In this document: positions 47,908 to 57,800 of the stretch, piece by piece
Layout: every line of letters starts with the position of its first letter
How positions within the stretch are numbered: position 1 is the first letter of the stretch
DNA from: an uncultured bacterium
GTDB taxonomy: Bacteria > Bacteroidota > Ignavibacteria > Ignavibacteriales > Melioribacteraceae
Direction of reading: 5' to 3'
DNA length: 64,000 nt
Assembly: GCA_937936675.1 (NCBI GenBank)
Contig: CALDDL010000352.1
Coordinates: forward strand, 1-64,000
Notes under the pieces: generated by a model
What the model was told of the DNA's origin: nothing
The model's database searches: none
The model's input: only the letters and a program-made list of their open reading frames with translations
Program-made: the position numbers and the translations under genes

Positions 47908-49068
47908 TTATCGGATATTTTTACTTTCATTTCCGCCGACTATAATAGCATCAAATCCATATTTATCTCTTATCTTTTGAACCGCTTTTAGCATCTTTTT
48001 GCGCGAAATTCGTGAATCGTCAAATAAAAATTCCTGTTCCGCAGCTTCACTGAAATTTGTGGTATGAACCCCTATTAATCTTATCCCTACCCGGCGATTA
48101 TAATTATTCCGAAATAGTTTTACTACATTCTCATAAATTATTTTATCATCATCGGTTGCGGTGATTGTCTTATCCCTTATAATAGTACCAAAATCGGAAT
48201 ATCTTAACTTAATCCCAACTGTGGAAGTCTGCCAATTTTTGTTCCTTATGCTTTGAGCCACTTTAGAAACTAAATTGAATAGAACCATTTCCAATTCATT
48301 CTTATCGACTACGTCAATTTCAAAAGTCGTTTCTTTGGAAATACTTTTCCTTTTATGTTCAAGAGTTAAAAGATCGCTTCCTTCACCATTCGCCCTATTC
48401 CAAAGCGAGGTGCCATACTTTCCGAATAGGAGAGAGAAATAATCTTCGGGAGTGTTTTGTATATCAGAAATAATATAAAATCCTTTAGAATTGAGAGTCC
48501 TCTCTGTTACTTTGCCCACTCCCGGAATCACTGAAATCGGCATCGGAGCAAGAAACTCTTTCTCGTATCCGGGTATTATATACGTAATCCCTTTCGGCTT
48601 CATACAATCCGAACCAATCTTTGCCACATTTTTATTCCTGCCGATCCCGATCGAACATGGAAGCGAAAGCTTATCCCAAATCTCCCTCTGCAATTTGGAG
48701 GCAAACATAAAAAGAGAACCATAAATATATTCGCAGCCCGTAAAATCCATGAAAAATTCATCTATCGAAGTCTGCTCTATCATCGGTGAATAATTCTCGA
48801 GTATCTTCTTTACATTCTTTGAAAAACGAGTGTATTCTTTATGACTTCCATGTAGATATATTCCATGCGGGCAGAGCTTAAACGCTGTTTTTATCGGCAT
48901 TGCCGAATGAAGTCCATATTTTCTAGCTTCGTAAGAACATGCTGCCACTACCCCCCTGCTATTCGGGTCTCCACCCACAATTACAGGCTTTCCCTCCAAT
49001 GAAGGATCTAATACTCTTTCGACCGATACAAAGAATGCATCTAAATCAAGATGAAAGATCGTTTTCAT
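47908..49068 (-). CDS. dinB: DNA polymerase IV (Y-family translesion polymerase)
   Basis: A 386-aa Y-family polymerase with FHLDLDAFFVSVE (first metal Asp), SYEARKYGL, and TSIDEFFMD (second acidic pair). Then come helix-hairpin-helix segment VIPGVGKVTERTL and little-finger domain. A QEFLFDD sequence near the C-terminus resembles a beta-clamp-binding motif. It lies at the left end of the SOS region, and a LexA-box-like dyad lies 84-105 bases upstream of the ATG. In related SOS cassettes DinB-type proteins work with a DnaE-type polymerase, whose C-terminal half is encoded next to it on the other strand. Confidence 0.95.
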   Translation of the reverse strand: MKTIFHLDLDAFFVSVERVLDPSLEGKPVIVGGDPNSRGVVAACSYEARKYGLHSAMPIKTAFKLCPHGIYLHGSHKEYTRFSKNVKKILENYSPMIEQTSIDEFFMDFTGCEYIYGSLFMFASKLQREIWDKLSLPCSIGIGRNKNVAKIGSDCMKPKGITYIIPGYEKEFLAPMPISVIPGVGKVTERTLNSKGFYIISDIQNTPEDYFSLLFGKYGTSLWNRANGEGSDLLTLEHKRKSISKETTFEIDVVDKNELEMVLFNLVSKVAQSIRNKNWQTSTVGIKLRYSDFGTIIRDKTITATDDDKIIYENVVKLFRNNYNRRVGIRLIGVHTTNFSEAAEQEFLFDDSRISRKKMLKAVQKIRDKYGFDAIIVGGNESKNIR

Positions 49069-49124
49069 ATTCCCTCTTTTATCTCGATCAATCTCAAATA
49101 TCGGTGATATAAATAAAAATTAAC

Positions 49125-49177
49125 TTGCATTTTCTCTTCTAAACAGTTAATATAGTGTACAAATGTTTACTATCTAA
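49125..49177. promoter_or_regulatory. Divergent promoter region with LexA-box-like dyad between dinB and the dnaE C-terminal half
   Basis: The dyad TAGTGTACA-AA-TGTTTACTA (49153-49172; 7 of 9 positions symmetric) shares the ACAAATGT core and outer TA...TA with the perfect palindrome at lexA. On the plus strand TTGCAT (49125-49130), 17 bases, TAATAT (49148-49153) would start transcription inside the dyad, about 20 bases before the ATG of the dnaE C-terminal half. On the minus strand TATATT (reading 49154-49149) could serve dinB, with a poor -35. LexA control of both genes is inferred. Confidence 0.6.
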
Positions 49178-49179
49178 AT

Positions 49180-50871
49180 ATGCTTAATTCTAAAGACAAT
49201 ATCAAACAAAAAGACTCGATAATCGATATGCAAAATTACCGTCTTCCCGGTAATCCCGCTAATATAGTAAAATTGCATACACATTTTAGGGGAAGCTTCG
49301 ATAAAGTCGGCTTCGATATCTATGATTATGAACTCCTCTTTAATGACGAGGCGACACGGCAATTAATGCGGCGAGGCGATACTATCGGTTGCTTTTATAT
49401 CGAATCACCCGGAATGCGCTCATTACTAAAACGCCTTAATTGCGATACATTCGAAATGCTCACCGCCGCAAGTTCGGTAATCCGACCCGGAGTGGCAGAA
49501 AGCGGAATGATGCAGGAATTTATAGATCGGCATAAACAACCCTCAAAAAGGAAATATCTAATCCCCGAAATGGAGGAATTTTTAGGCGAAACTTATGGAG
49601 TGATGATCTATCAAGAGGATGTGATTAAAGTGGTGCATCATGTTGTAGGTATGTCGTTAGAAGAAGCCGATCTGCTTCGCAGAGCAATGAGCGGCAAAAT
49701 GCGCTCCCATTCGGCAATGCAGCAGCTTATTAATCGCTTCTTTCAATGCTGCGATGCGCGCGGATATAGCCAAGAGATTGCTCAAGCACTATGGGATCAG
49801 ATCGATTCATTCGCCGGATATGCTTTTTGCAAAGCTCATAGCGCATCGTTCGCTCTCCTTTCCTTTCAAGTCGCTTTCCTAAAGACCCACTACCCTGCCC
49901 ATTTTATGGCAAATGTACTCAATAATGGCGGCGGATATTATTCCGCCGAAGTTTATATAAACGAATCAAAAAGAATGGGGATCAAAATCCTTCTCCCTTC
50001 AATCAATGAAAGTCTCTGGGAATATAAAGCTGACCGCAATAGTATCAGACTCGGCTTCCTCGCTATTAAAGGTTTTGATAATTCCTTCGCATTAAATATT
50101 ATCCGCGAACGAAATTCCAATGGTAAATTCGTTTCTTTAGCAGATTTTATTGTCCGCACCGGCATCGGTTATGAACATACGAAAAAACTAATCGCATGCG
50201 GTGCCATGGATTGCTTCAAAGAAACTCGCCCCACTTTAATGCGCTTGATCGATATCTATTATCATAAAAGAAAGATTTTAGATAATAGTTACAATGATCT
50301 ATTTATGAATGAGAGTTTCCGACTCGAAGAGGAGATCAAAACAAATACTGAATACTCAATAGAAGAGATCTGCTCAATCGAATATGAGACTTTCGGATAT
50401 ATGGTTAGCCGCCATCCTCTTCAATTCTTCCATAATGCCGTATCTGCTCCCGATATAGTGAAGTCTAGCGATCTAAAAAACTATAAAGGAAAAAGAATCA
50501 AAATGATCGGCTGGTATATGGCTTCTAAAAGAATAAAAACAAAGAAGGGAGAAATTATGAAATTTCTGTCGCTCGAAGATCTATCGGGCACTTTTGAAGC
50601 AGTCTTTTTCCCAAAAACTTATAGCATCTATGCCGAGCAAACAATCTCTACCGGACCTTATCTGCTAGAAGGAAAAGCCGATTTAGAAAACGGAAATAAT
50701 ATAATCGTAGAAAAACTGCAACTCCTTTCGAGCATGGATACTCTTTCAATTACACGCAAAGATAGCTCCGAGAATAACTATTTCGGAGATGTGGAAAAAG
50801 TAGCAGAAGAAGAATTTGCGCTTGCTGCCAAGCTCGATAAAGAAAAACTCAGACGCGCCTATGCAATCTGA
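49180..50871 (+). CDS. DnaE-type error-prone DNA polymerase, C-terminal half (split gene)
   Basis: A 563-aa protein corresponding to the C-terminal half of a DnaE-family polymerase. Homology-like sequence begins near residue 45 (FDIYDYELLFND) and covers the fingers (RRGDTIGCFYIESPGMRSLL, SSVIRPGVAESGMM, GVMIYQEDVIKV, LLRRAMSGKMRS, FAGYAFCKAHSASFALLSFQ). It continues through a helix-hairpin-helix region and an OB fold (KRIKMIGWYMASKRIKTKKGEIMKFLSLED). PHP and palm are missing, so alone it has no catalytic Asp triad. The missing half is encoded on the opposite strand at 50859-52703, overlapping 13 bases tail to tail. The frame is intact with no stops, so decay is not evident. Residues 1-44 may be partly non-native. 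Confidence 0.88.
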   Translation: MLNSKDNIKQKDSIIDMQNYRLPGNPANIVKLHTHFRGSFDKVGFDIYDYELLFNDEATRQLMRRGDTIGCFYIESPGMRSLLKRLNCDTFEMLTAASSVIRPGVAESGMMQEFIDRHKQPSKRKYLIPEMEEFLGETYGVMIYQEDVIKVVHHVVGMSLEEADLLRRAMSGKMRSHSAMQQLINRFFQCCDARGYSQEIAQALWDQIDSFAGYAFCKAHSASFALLSFQVAFLKTHYPAHFMANVLNNGGGYYSAEVYINESKRMGIKILLPSINESLWEYKADRNSIRLGFLAIKGFDNSFALNIIRERNSNGKFVSLADFIVRTGIGYEHTKKLIACGAMDCFKETRPTLMRLIDIYYHKRKILDNSYNDLFMNESFRLEEEIKTNTEYSIEEICSIEYETFGYMVSRHPLQFFHNAVSAPDIVKSSDLKNYKGKRIKMIGWYMASKRIKTKKGEIMKFLSLEDLSGTFEAVFFPKTYSIYAEQTISTGPYLLEGKADLENGNNIIVEKLQLLSSMDTLSITRKDSSENNYFGDVEKVAEEEFALAAKLDKEKLRRAYAI

Positions 50872-52703
50872 TTTCCGTTAGTTCCGAATATCTGCAAAAT
50901 TTTACTAGAACGCCCGTATGAACTTCTATCTTTTTTACCTGTATTTTCTTTCTCATTTTCTTGGTCATTTTTATCGGAACTTACTAAAGAATCATCACGC
51001 AAAAAACCAGTCCCCATATCCTGTTTACCTTCGTTTGATATATCATTTATTCTTTTTATTACTAATTCCCTGCTAATAGGATGCCCTTCGGCTACTTCCT
51101 CGGCAATATTATTTATCGTATCTCTCAATACTCCAAGCGAACGCTGACTAAGAAGATCAAGCTTCATTAATCCGATATCCTCCACCCCATACATATCAGG
51201 CTGCGTGATAATTAATCCTAAACCCTTATTTTTCGCGTATTGAAGAGCTAAATAGTCAGTAAGCGGCTTTGGACTTATTACCAATCCACTCGGATGAATA
51301 CTTATATGACGAGGGAATGAAGCTAATCGAGCGGCTAATTTTACAATCGTTTTCCATGGCTCCGTATCAAATTTCAAAGAACGCGTCTCAGGGAATTTCT
51401 CGGCTATATCAGGAAGATTCTGAGCACTTGTCCATGGAATAAACTTGCTGAACTTCGATATCTCCGAATCCGAAATGCCGAATACTTTTGCAGTTTCTCT
51501 AAAAGCCGAACGCGCTCTGAATGTAACCGTTGTCGAAATCATAGCTACTTTATCATAACCATGCTTTTCATAAACATATTTTACTATCTCATCTCTCTCC
51601 TTCCACGAAAAATCTAAATCGACATCAGGAGGAGATTTCCGTGCAAAATTGAGAAAACGCTCGAAATAAAAATCGTATTTAAGAGGATCCACCTGCGAAA
51701 ACCCGAGTCCATAACAGACAATGCTATTAGCCGCCGAGCCACGCCCGATCATCATCATTCCTCTTCGCATCGCTTCCTGAACTACATCCCAAATCACTAA
51801 GAAATATTTTGAGAGATAGAGCTTATCAATTACATCTAATTCTTTATTCACTCTATCCCTTACCGCTCCATCATAAACTTTATAAATCTTCTTTAGATTT
51901 GTCTTTACGATATTTGTCAATTCCTCATGATAAATCGATTGAAGTCCGCTTTCCTCATCCACAAATTTATTCTTCCCTAATCCTAAATCAATATTTACAT
52001 GCTCCACAATATTATTTATATTCTCAAGTGAATCTGGAATATCCTTAAATTCAGATATAAATTCTTCCGAACTAAGTAAATGATAATTTTCGTCAACCGT
52101 TTTCTCCTCAGGGATATTCTTAAGCGTGCTCTTCTCTCTTATCGAAGCAACTACCCTATGGAGCATGAAATCATCTTTATCTTCCATATATGCAGGATGC
52201 GATGCTACTATTTGAATATTATTCTCTCTTGCATACCGCAATAACAACTTACTCTTTTTCATTGCCGAAGGGGTAAATATTAATTCGGCAAAAACACTCT
52301 TTGAAATATCATTCATCTTTGAATACTTCTCAACTATCTCTATTGAAGAAGAGATACAAAATATTTCCTTTAAATTAAGTGGAGAAAGATTTAGCAATGA
52401 AAATTCTTCATTTAGTTTTCGTGAAGTAATTATCTTACACATCCCCGCAAAACCGAGTTTCGTTCGGGGAATTAGAATGACATTAATCTCGGGATTCGAG
52501 GGCTCCGTAATAAAAGTACCCATTATCGGTTTTAGTCCAACGGCGAGAGATTCTTTATAAAATTTTATTAAACCATACATCCCATTTGTATCGGTCAAGA
52601 CTGAGTAACTACTCTTTATTGAAAGAGCATGCTCAATTATTTTCTCAATCGGGAGCACGCTCTCTAAAATGGAATAGTTGGAATGAATATGAAGTGGGAG
52701 CAT
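50859..52703 (-). CDS. DnaE-type error-prone DNA polymerase, N-terminal half (split gene)
   Basis: A 614-aa protein. A PHP domain comes first (LHIHSNYSILES at 4-15), then the palm with GRGSAANSIVCYGLG (about 320-334) and the catalytic Asp362 and Asp364 in PPDVDLDFSW, and Asp516 in LMKLDLLSQRSLG. Polymerase similarity stops near residue 552. The last 60 or so residues (rich in Asp, Asn, Lys, Ser) are unlike the family. Fingers and OB fold are on the other strand. It follows the DUF72 gene by 2 bases and is the fourth gene of the lexA operon, so it is expected to be SOS-induced. The LSQRSLG form matches the damage-inducible DnaE group rather than the replicative one. Confidence 0.88.
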   Translation of the reverse strand: MLPLHIHSNYSILESVLPIEKIIEHALSIKSSYSVLTDTNGMYGLIKFYKESLAVGLKPIMGTFITEPSNPEINVILIPRTKLGFAGMCKIITSRKLNEEFSLLNLSPLNLKEIFCISSSIEIVEKYSKMNDISKSVFAELIFTPSAMKKSKLLLRYARENNIQIVASHPAYMEDKDDFMLHRVVASIREKSTLKNIPEEKTVDENYHLLSSEEFISEFKDIPDSLENINNIVEHVNIDLGLGKNKFVDEESGLQSIYHEELTNIVKTNLKKIYKVYDGAVRDRVNKELDVIDKLYLSKYFLVIWDVVQEAMRRGMMMIGRGSAANSIVCYGLGFSQVDPLKYDFYFERFLNFARKSPPDVDLDFSWKERDEIVKYVYEKHGYDKVAMISTTVTFRARSAFRETAKVFGISDSEISKFSKFIPWTSAQNLPDIAEKFPETRSLKFDTEPWKTIVKLAARLASFPRHISIHPSGLVISPKPLTDYLALQYAKNKGLGLIITQPDMYGVEDIGLMKLDLLSQRSLGVLRDTINNIAEEVAEGHPISRELVIKRINDISNEGKQDMGTGFLRDDSLVSSDKNDQENEKENTGKKDRSSYGRSSKILQIFGTNGNQIA

Positions 52704-52705
52704 TT

Positions 52706-53590
52706 TTATCCCAATGCAATCTTTTTTAAACGTGGATATGTTTTTAACATCGTTGGCGGAATTGCAATTTTTGTGCGGTCTTTTAATAAGTGGAGAAATT
52801 GTAAAGCATTAACCGTTGCACCTCCATTAGGGTGATTATTAAATATCACAAATACCTTTTTTACTCTATCAAATACTTCTCTACTTTTCATCTCAATTTC
52901 TATTAATTCAGCCGGAGAATATAAATAATCGTATCTTGCACTCTGTTCAGAATAGGTTTTATCTGTTCCGAAATTTCTAATCGAATTTTTCCATTCGCTC
53001 TTGTTTCTTCCATGTAACCTTAAGTAATAACTCTCTGAAGTAACTATTGGCTCAAATGAAACTGCCGCACCGAGAATCGGCTGGTCAATTGTGCAGATAG
53101 CAATCCCTTTTTCCTTTGCAAATTCTTCAATTTCTCCTTTTTGCCATGAATTATGCCGAAATTCAAGAAATATTTCATATTGCTCAAAAACTTCAAGTAA
53201 ATTACCCAAGTACTCTACATGTGGAGTAGTTTCATTGAACGAATATGGGAACTGGATTAAGACTCCCGCCAAGCGATTATTCTTATTTAACGTATCAAGT
53301 ATCCATCTGAATGATAATATTTCTTCTTCTGAATAGATTTTCTTATGAGTAAAATCTTGATTTAGCTTTATAATAAATTTAAAATCATCTAATTCTTCTG
53401 TCTTTCTTACCCATGCTTCGATTACTTTTCGACTGGGATATGTATAATAAGTGGAATTAACTTCTACAATATTAAAAAATTGAGAGTAATACGTAAGCCA
53501 ATCGAAACTCTTTGATTGAGCGGAAGGATAAAATACTTCTTTCCAATCATCATACGACCAGCCGGCTGTGCCTACAAATATTTCAGGCAT
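52706..53590 (-). CDS. DUF72 (YecE-like) protein
   Basis: About 294 aa, TIM-barrel-like DUF72 family with PEIFVGTAGWSYDDWKEVFYP at the N-terminus, FLEFRHNSWQ, YYLRLHGR and VFVIFNNHPNGGATVNA near the end. The start is set at ATG 53590, overlapping ogt by 8 bases. The biochemical function of DUF72 is not firmly established; it is often linked with DNA repair or nucleic-acid genes. Here it lies between ogt and the dnaE half in a LexA operon, which supports a damage-response role by context only. Confidence 0.85.
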   Translation of the reverse strand: MPEIFVGTAGWSYDDWKEVFYPSAQSKSFDWLTYYSQFFNIVEVNSTYYTYPSRKVIEAWVRKTEELDDFKFIIKLNQDFTHKKIYSEEEILSFRWILDTLNKNNRLAGVLIQFPYSFNETTPHVEYLGNLLEVFEQYEIFLEFRHNSWQKGEIEEFAKEKGIAICTIDQPILGAAVSFEPIVTSESYYLRLHGRNKSEWKNSIRNFGTDKTYSEQSARYDYLYSPAELIEIEMKSREVFDRVKKVFVIFNNHPNGGATVNALQFLHLLKDRTKIAIPPTMLKTYPRLKKIALG

Positions 53591-54092
53591 TATCCTCACC
53601 GAAAAAATTAAGTTGTTTCTCTTTTCCTACTAAGTTATCTTCGTGCTCCAGAAGCCATTTTTTGCGCCATAAACCCCCTGCATATCCCGTTAAACTGCCG
53701 TCTGTCCCTATTACACGGTGGCAAGGTATAATGATCGAAATCTTATTTTGTCCATTCGCACTCGCCACTGCACGAATCGCTTTCTTATCACCGATATTCA
53801 CCGCCTGATTTAAGTAAGAGAGAGTTTCGCCAAAAGGTATTTTTAATAACTCATCCCATACTCTTTTCTGAAATTCAGTCCCTTCGGGAGCAAGCGGAAG
53901 ATTAAATTCTCTCCTCTCCCCCTTAAAATATTCATCTAATTGCTTATAACATTCATCGGCTAGTGGAGATGAATTTGTATTAAGTGTAAATTCAGAATCA
54001 ATAAAAGATATTTCCTTTATATCTGTTTGTGTTGCCGCTATCTCAATTAAACCAATAGGTGAATTGTAGTAATTCTTAAATAACTCTTTCAT
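53583..54092 (-). CDS. ogt: Methylated-DNA--protein-cysteine methyltransferase
   Basis: A 169-aa suicide repair protein that removes O6-alkyl groups from guanine. The acceptor Cys is in IIPCHRVIGTDGSLTGYAGGLWRKKWLLEHE, the complete active-site signature. The DNA-binding helix-turn-helix region has EFQKRVWDELLKIPFGETLSY. It lies 11 bases downstream of lexA and overlaps the DUF72 gene. Alkylation repair placed under LexA rather than Ada control is inferred from operon position. Confidence 0.93.
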   Translation of the reverse strand: MKELFKNYYNSPIGLIEIAATQTDIKEISFIDSEFTLNTNSSPLADECYKQLDEYFKGERREFNLPLAPEGTEFQKRVWDELLKIPFGETLSYLNQAVNIGDKKAIRAVASANGQNKISIIIPCHRVIGTDGSLTGYAGGLWRKKWLLEHEDNLVGKEKQLNFFGEDNA

Positions 54093-54103
54093 AATTACCT
54101 CTC

Positions 54104-54721
54104 TTAATTACTATCCATAATTCTATAAATACCGACTGCAACTCCAATTAATCTTAACCCTTCGTAATTGCAATTAATCTTTATAGTTTTATATTCTTTA
54201 TTCTCGGATCGGAGTTCAATCTCCTCCCCAAATTTCATATATCGCTTTATTACGGCAGTATCATCAAGTACTGCCACTACAAAAGAACCGTTTTTAATTG
54301 GTACTGCTGTATTTACGATTACAATATCTCCATTAAAAATATATGCGTCCTTCAAGCTATCACCTTTTACACGTAATAAAAATGAAGTAGCCGCAATTTT
54401 TACGAAACTCGGTAGTTCCACCGAATCAATTGAATCAGGATATATAACTAATGGATTACCTGCTGCCACTTCGCCAAGTACAGGACGCGGAACAAATATC
54501 TTATCCTCTATTAACGGTTCTATCGATCTCGATTTATTTGGAGTCTTTTTTAGATAACCTTTCTTTTCTAATGCACTTAAATGCTGCTGAACAGTCGAAC
54601 GATTCTTGTAACCGAATTTTTCGGATATTTCCAAGAGCGTAGGTGGAATAGAATTATTAGACCTCTTCTCTATAATGAAATCTAATATATCTTTCTGAAT
54701 TTTTGTGAGTTCTATTGACAT
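54104..54721 (-). CDS. lexA: SOS repressor LexA
   Basis: A 205-aa self-cleaving repressor. An N-terminal winged helix-turn-helix (PPTLLEISEKFGYKNRSTVQQHLSALEKKGYL) is joined to an S24 peptidase domain. The cleavage site Ala87-Gly88 (EVAAGNP), Ser122 (KGDSLKD) and Lys159 (AVIKRY) are all present. The start is set at 54721; a longer frame from 54739 would begin inside the operator palindrome. It heads the operon lexA-ogt-DUF72-dnaE(N). A perfect palindrome covering the -10 element indicates autorepression. Confidence 0.95.
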   Translation of the reverse strand: MSIELTKIQKDILDFIIEKRSNNSIPPTLLEISEKFGYKNRSTVQQHLSALEKKGYLKKTPNKSRSIEPLIEDKIFVPRPVLGEVAAGNPLVIYPDSIDSVELPSFVKIAATSFLLRVKGDSLKDAYIFNGDIVIVNTAVPIKNGSFVVAVLDDTAVIKRYMKFGEEIELRSENKEYKTIKINCNYEGLRLIGVAVGIYRIMDSN

Positions 54722-54723
54722 CT

Positions 54724-54777
54724 TTATTTTACCATACATTTGTATGGTAAAATAAGAAAATAGCGGATTTCTGTCAA
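54724..54777 (-). promoter_or_regulatory. lexA promoter with perfect LexA-box palindrome
   Basis: On the minus strand TTGACA (54772-54777), 17 bases, TATTTT (54749-54754). A palindrome with 15-bp perfect arms and a 2-base centre (54724-54738 and 54741-54755; core TACCATACA-NN-TGTATGGTA) covers the -10 element and the start region, ending 3 bases before the lexA ATG. It is the probable LexA operator of this organism. Confidence 0.85.
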
Positions 54778-54858
54778 GATAAATTATCTTGTAATTTTAT
54801 TACTATTAAAGGTGTATAGTTATTGATATTTAGTTTGAATACAAATTCAGAGATGGTG

Positions 54859-57800
54859 TTAAACGAATATCTTCCTAAGGATTGTTAAGATTTTTTCTCT
54901 CATTAACGGTTTGGGTATAAAATCGCGGAATCCGGCTGCAATAAAATTCTCTTTATCACCGGGCAATAGATAAGCAGTCGAGGCAATTATTGGAGTATTT
55001 GAATAGCCGGGCATCTTTTGTATAATCCTTAATGCATCTAGACCATTATATTCCCCTTTAAGATTGATATCCATCATAATGAAATCAAATTTCTTTGTTT
55101 TTAATAATGGCAATGCCGCCTCGAAACTATCAGCAAATTCCACACTCTTCAGGTCTTTTAATTGCACCTTGAATAATATTTGAGAATCAACTTGGTCTTC
55201 TAAATACAGACATGATAATTTAGTTAAATCGATATTTTTGATTTCTGATGCTTCCTCTTTCTTTTCGGCTTTCACGGATTGAGATATTTCATGCTGCTTA
55301 ACCGAAGAAGAGTATGTTTCAGGCAACAAAGTATTTGTACCTTTACTAATATCTGTGCGAGTAGTTTCTTTGAACTTAATCGGGAATAAAAACAGAATTT
55401 CATTTGGAGCAGAATTTTTTTCTAATATCTCCGTCTTAATCGAAAGGACTTCAATCAATTGTGTGAATAGTTTAACCGAGAAACGAGATAGACCATAATT
55501 TTTCCGAATACTATTTTCATCGTCCAATAAAATCTCTTTTATCGCTTTTAATAGTAATTCCGTAATTCCCGATTTTGTGTCCATTAATCCAATAGAACAA
55601 TAATTTTTATCAAAGTCATTTACAGAGAAATAGATCGAGGATTCGCGAGATATCTGAACTGTAAAATCTAATAAAAGTGATAAAAACGAAATTAGTTTAG
55701 ATTTGTCGGTCTCTAATTTAATAGTCTCCGGAAAAGAATTGTATTTTATCGAAATTCCTTTGGACTTAATCGTTTTTATATTTTGATTTTCCACTTCATT
55801 AAATATTTCGGAAAAACTTATCTCTTCGGGCTTAATCTTAGTATTCTTTTGAATAATTCGTGAATATTCAACGGCGTTATCCATTATATGTAATAGCAAT
55901 TTCTGATTTTGCTTGATAATATCTATTGCTTCTTTCTGTTCTTCAGTGGGATTTTCTAAACTTTCATTTATCTCTTGAACAAAACCTATTATAACATTTA
56001 TCGGCGTTAATATTTCATGGAATACATTCGATAAAAAGGGAGCATCTATTTTTTTGGAAGAAGATTCCTCGGATATATCATTACTCGAGGATATTCCATC
56101 TAATCTAATAATTATGCTAAACGATTCTACATCGTTCTTATAGTCAAATATTGGTGTAACAATAACTTTCGATTGTACTAAATCACCGTTGCTTTTCTTT
56201 AAGGAAATATCCACAGGCGTGGTGCGAGTAATATTAGCATAAAATATATCTTTATTTACTCTTGCTCGTTCGGAATCCCCTACTAAACTTAAAAATGGTC
56301 GCTTTTCCAAATCTTTCTTAGAATAACCGAGCTTCTTTGTTACTAATTCATTCGCCGTAACAATAAACCCATCATTATCAGTAACTAATAAAAGCTCATT
56401 ACAGTTTTCATAAAGTGCTTTGTATATAGTATTTTTTTTACCCGATTCAATAGTTTCGGTTATATCCCTAATTATATTAAGATGTGTCTTCGTACCGTTA
56501 AATTCAATTTCAGATGAGCTCATTTCAACGAAAACTGTGCTATTATCCTTTCGCTTCTGACGCCATGGTCCTCTAAATTTTGTTGAATCCGGTTTTTTAT
56601 CCTTCTCACTTAAAAGTGTTTGAATGTCTTCAGGTGAATATAGATCTGTTAAGTCTAAATTTAAAAATTCATTTCTATTATAACCGTATAATTTTAGTGC
56701 TGCATCGCTAACTTCTCTAAATTTAAGATTTTCTAAATCATATACAAAAATCGGTTCAGGATTATTTTTTATTAAATAATCAGAATACTTCGCTTTTTTT
56801 TCTAATTTTTGAATTTCACTGTCTTTCTTAGAAAATAAAATTTGAATACCATCGGGTTTATTATCGAAATCTAATATTCCTACTATTTTTACTTCTAATA
56901 GATAGTTATTTCTCCCCGTGAAACTATATTCTAATGTTCTTTCGCTATTATAATTTGCTATTTTTTTATATTCGGCAATTGCATTTAATAAAGGAGCAGA
57001 AAACACATCATAAATACTTTGCCCCACAATTTTTCTATTAAGATTAAGTTCAAATAAACGATCAAATTCAATTGAAGTATTTATTACAGAATCTTCCTCA
57101 TCAATTAATACAATGGGAAGTGCTAAGTTTCTTATATACTCAGTTGATTTTGATTTATCATGGTTTTCAATTTCATTCTTTTCTATTGAAGAATAAATAT
57201 ATGCAAGTACATTATTATCTATATCAAGAATCGGGAAAGAGATTAGTAATTGATTATAACCTTTTTCTTTAAGTGAAGGAATTGCAAGACTATCAATGAT
57301 AACTATTGATTTCGAGTTATTGATTATTTTCTCACAATAATTAAAAGTATCTAATAATATCTCCGGTAGGGCTAGATTTTCATGTCCTGCTTTATTTCTT
57401 TTTGAATCATCACTTATCAAATCCCAAAAATAATTATTTGCTATTAATAATTTCCCTTCATTGTCTCTTATAATAAATATTGAACTAAGCTGATTTGTAT
57501 CTTTTTCTATTTTTTTTCTTTCAATAAAAGAAAATGGATAAACGCTTTTAATTCTATCAATTATTTTTTTTAGTGCAGGATGATTATTAAAACTATTTAT
57601 TTCATTTTGAGGAATTATTATTTTTTTTACATCAAATTCTTTTGTTACTGTAGATTCTGCTCTTTTAATTCTGACACTGATATAAGCATTATTCTCACTT
57701 TTCATCTGATTAAATGAAAATTCGTAAATTCCATCACCAATTTTAGTTTCAAATTTTATTTCAGAATCAGTCTCTAATGAGGCAAAAAATGAAGCTTCAA

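Noticed and set aside
49265..50907. Inverted repeat TAGTAAAATT (49265-49274) / AATTTTACTA (50898-50907) as the inversion site.
   Set aside because: Only 10 bp in AT-rich DNA, and joining the halves there would be out of frame, so it does not rebuild a single polymerase. No longer inverted repeat and no invertase gene was seen in the window.
49180..52703. Split-intein explanation for the two dnaE halves, as in cyanobacterial DnaE.
   Set aside because: The N-terminal half does not end in an intein start (no Cys followed by CLSYDT-like sequence), the C-terminal half has no intein C-terminal HN motif, and the break is upstream of the fingers instead of the cyanobacterial position.
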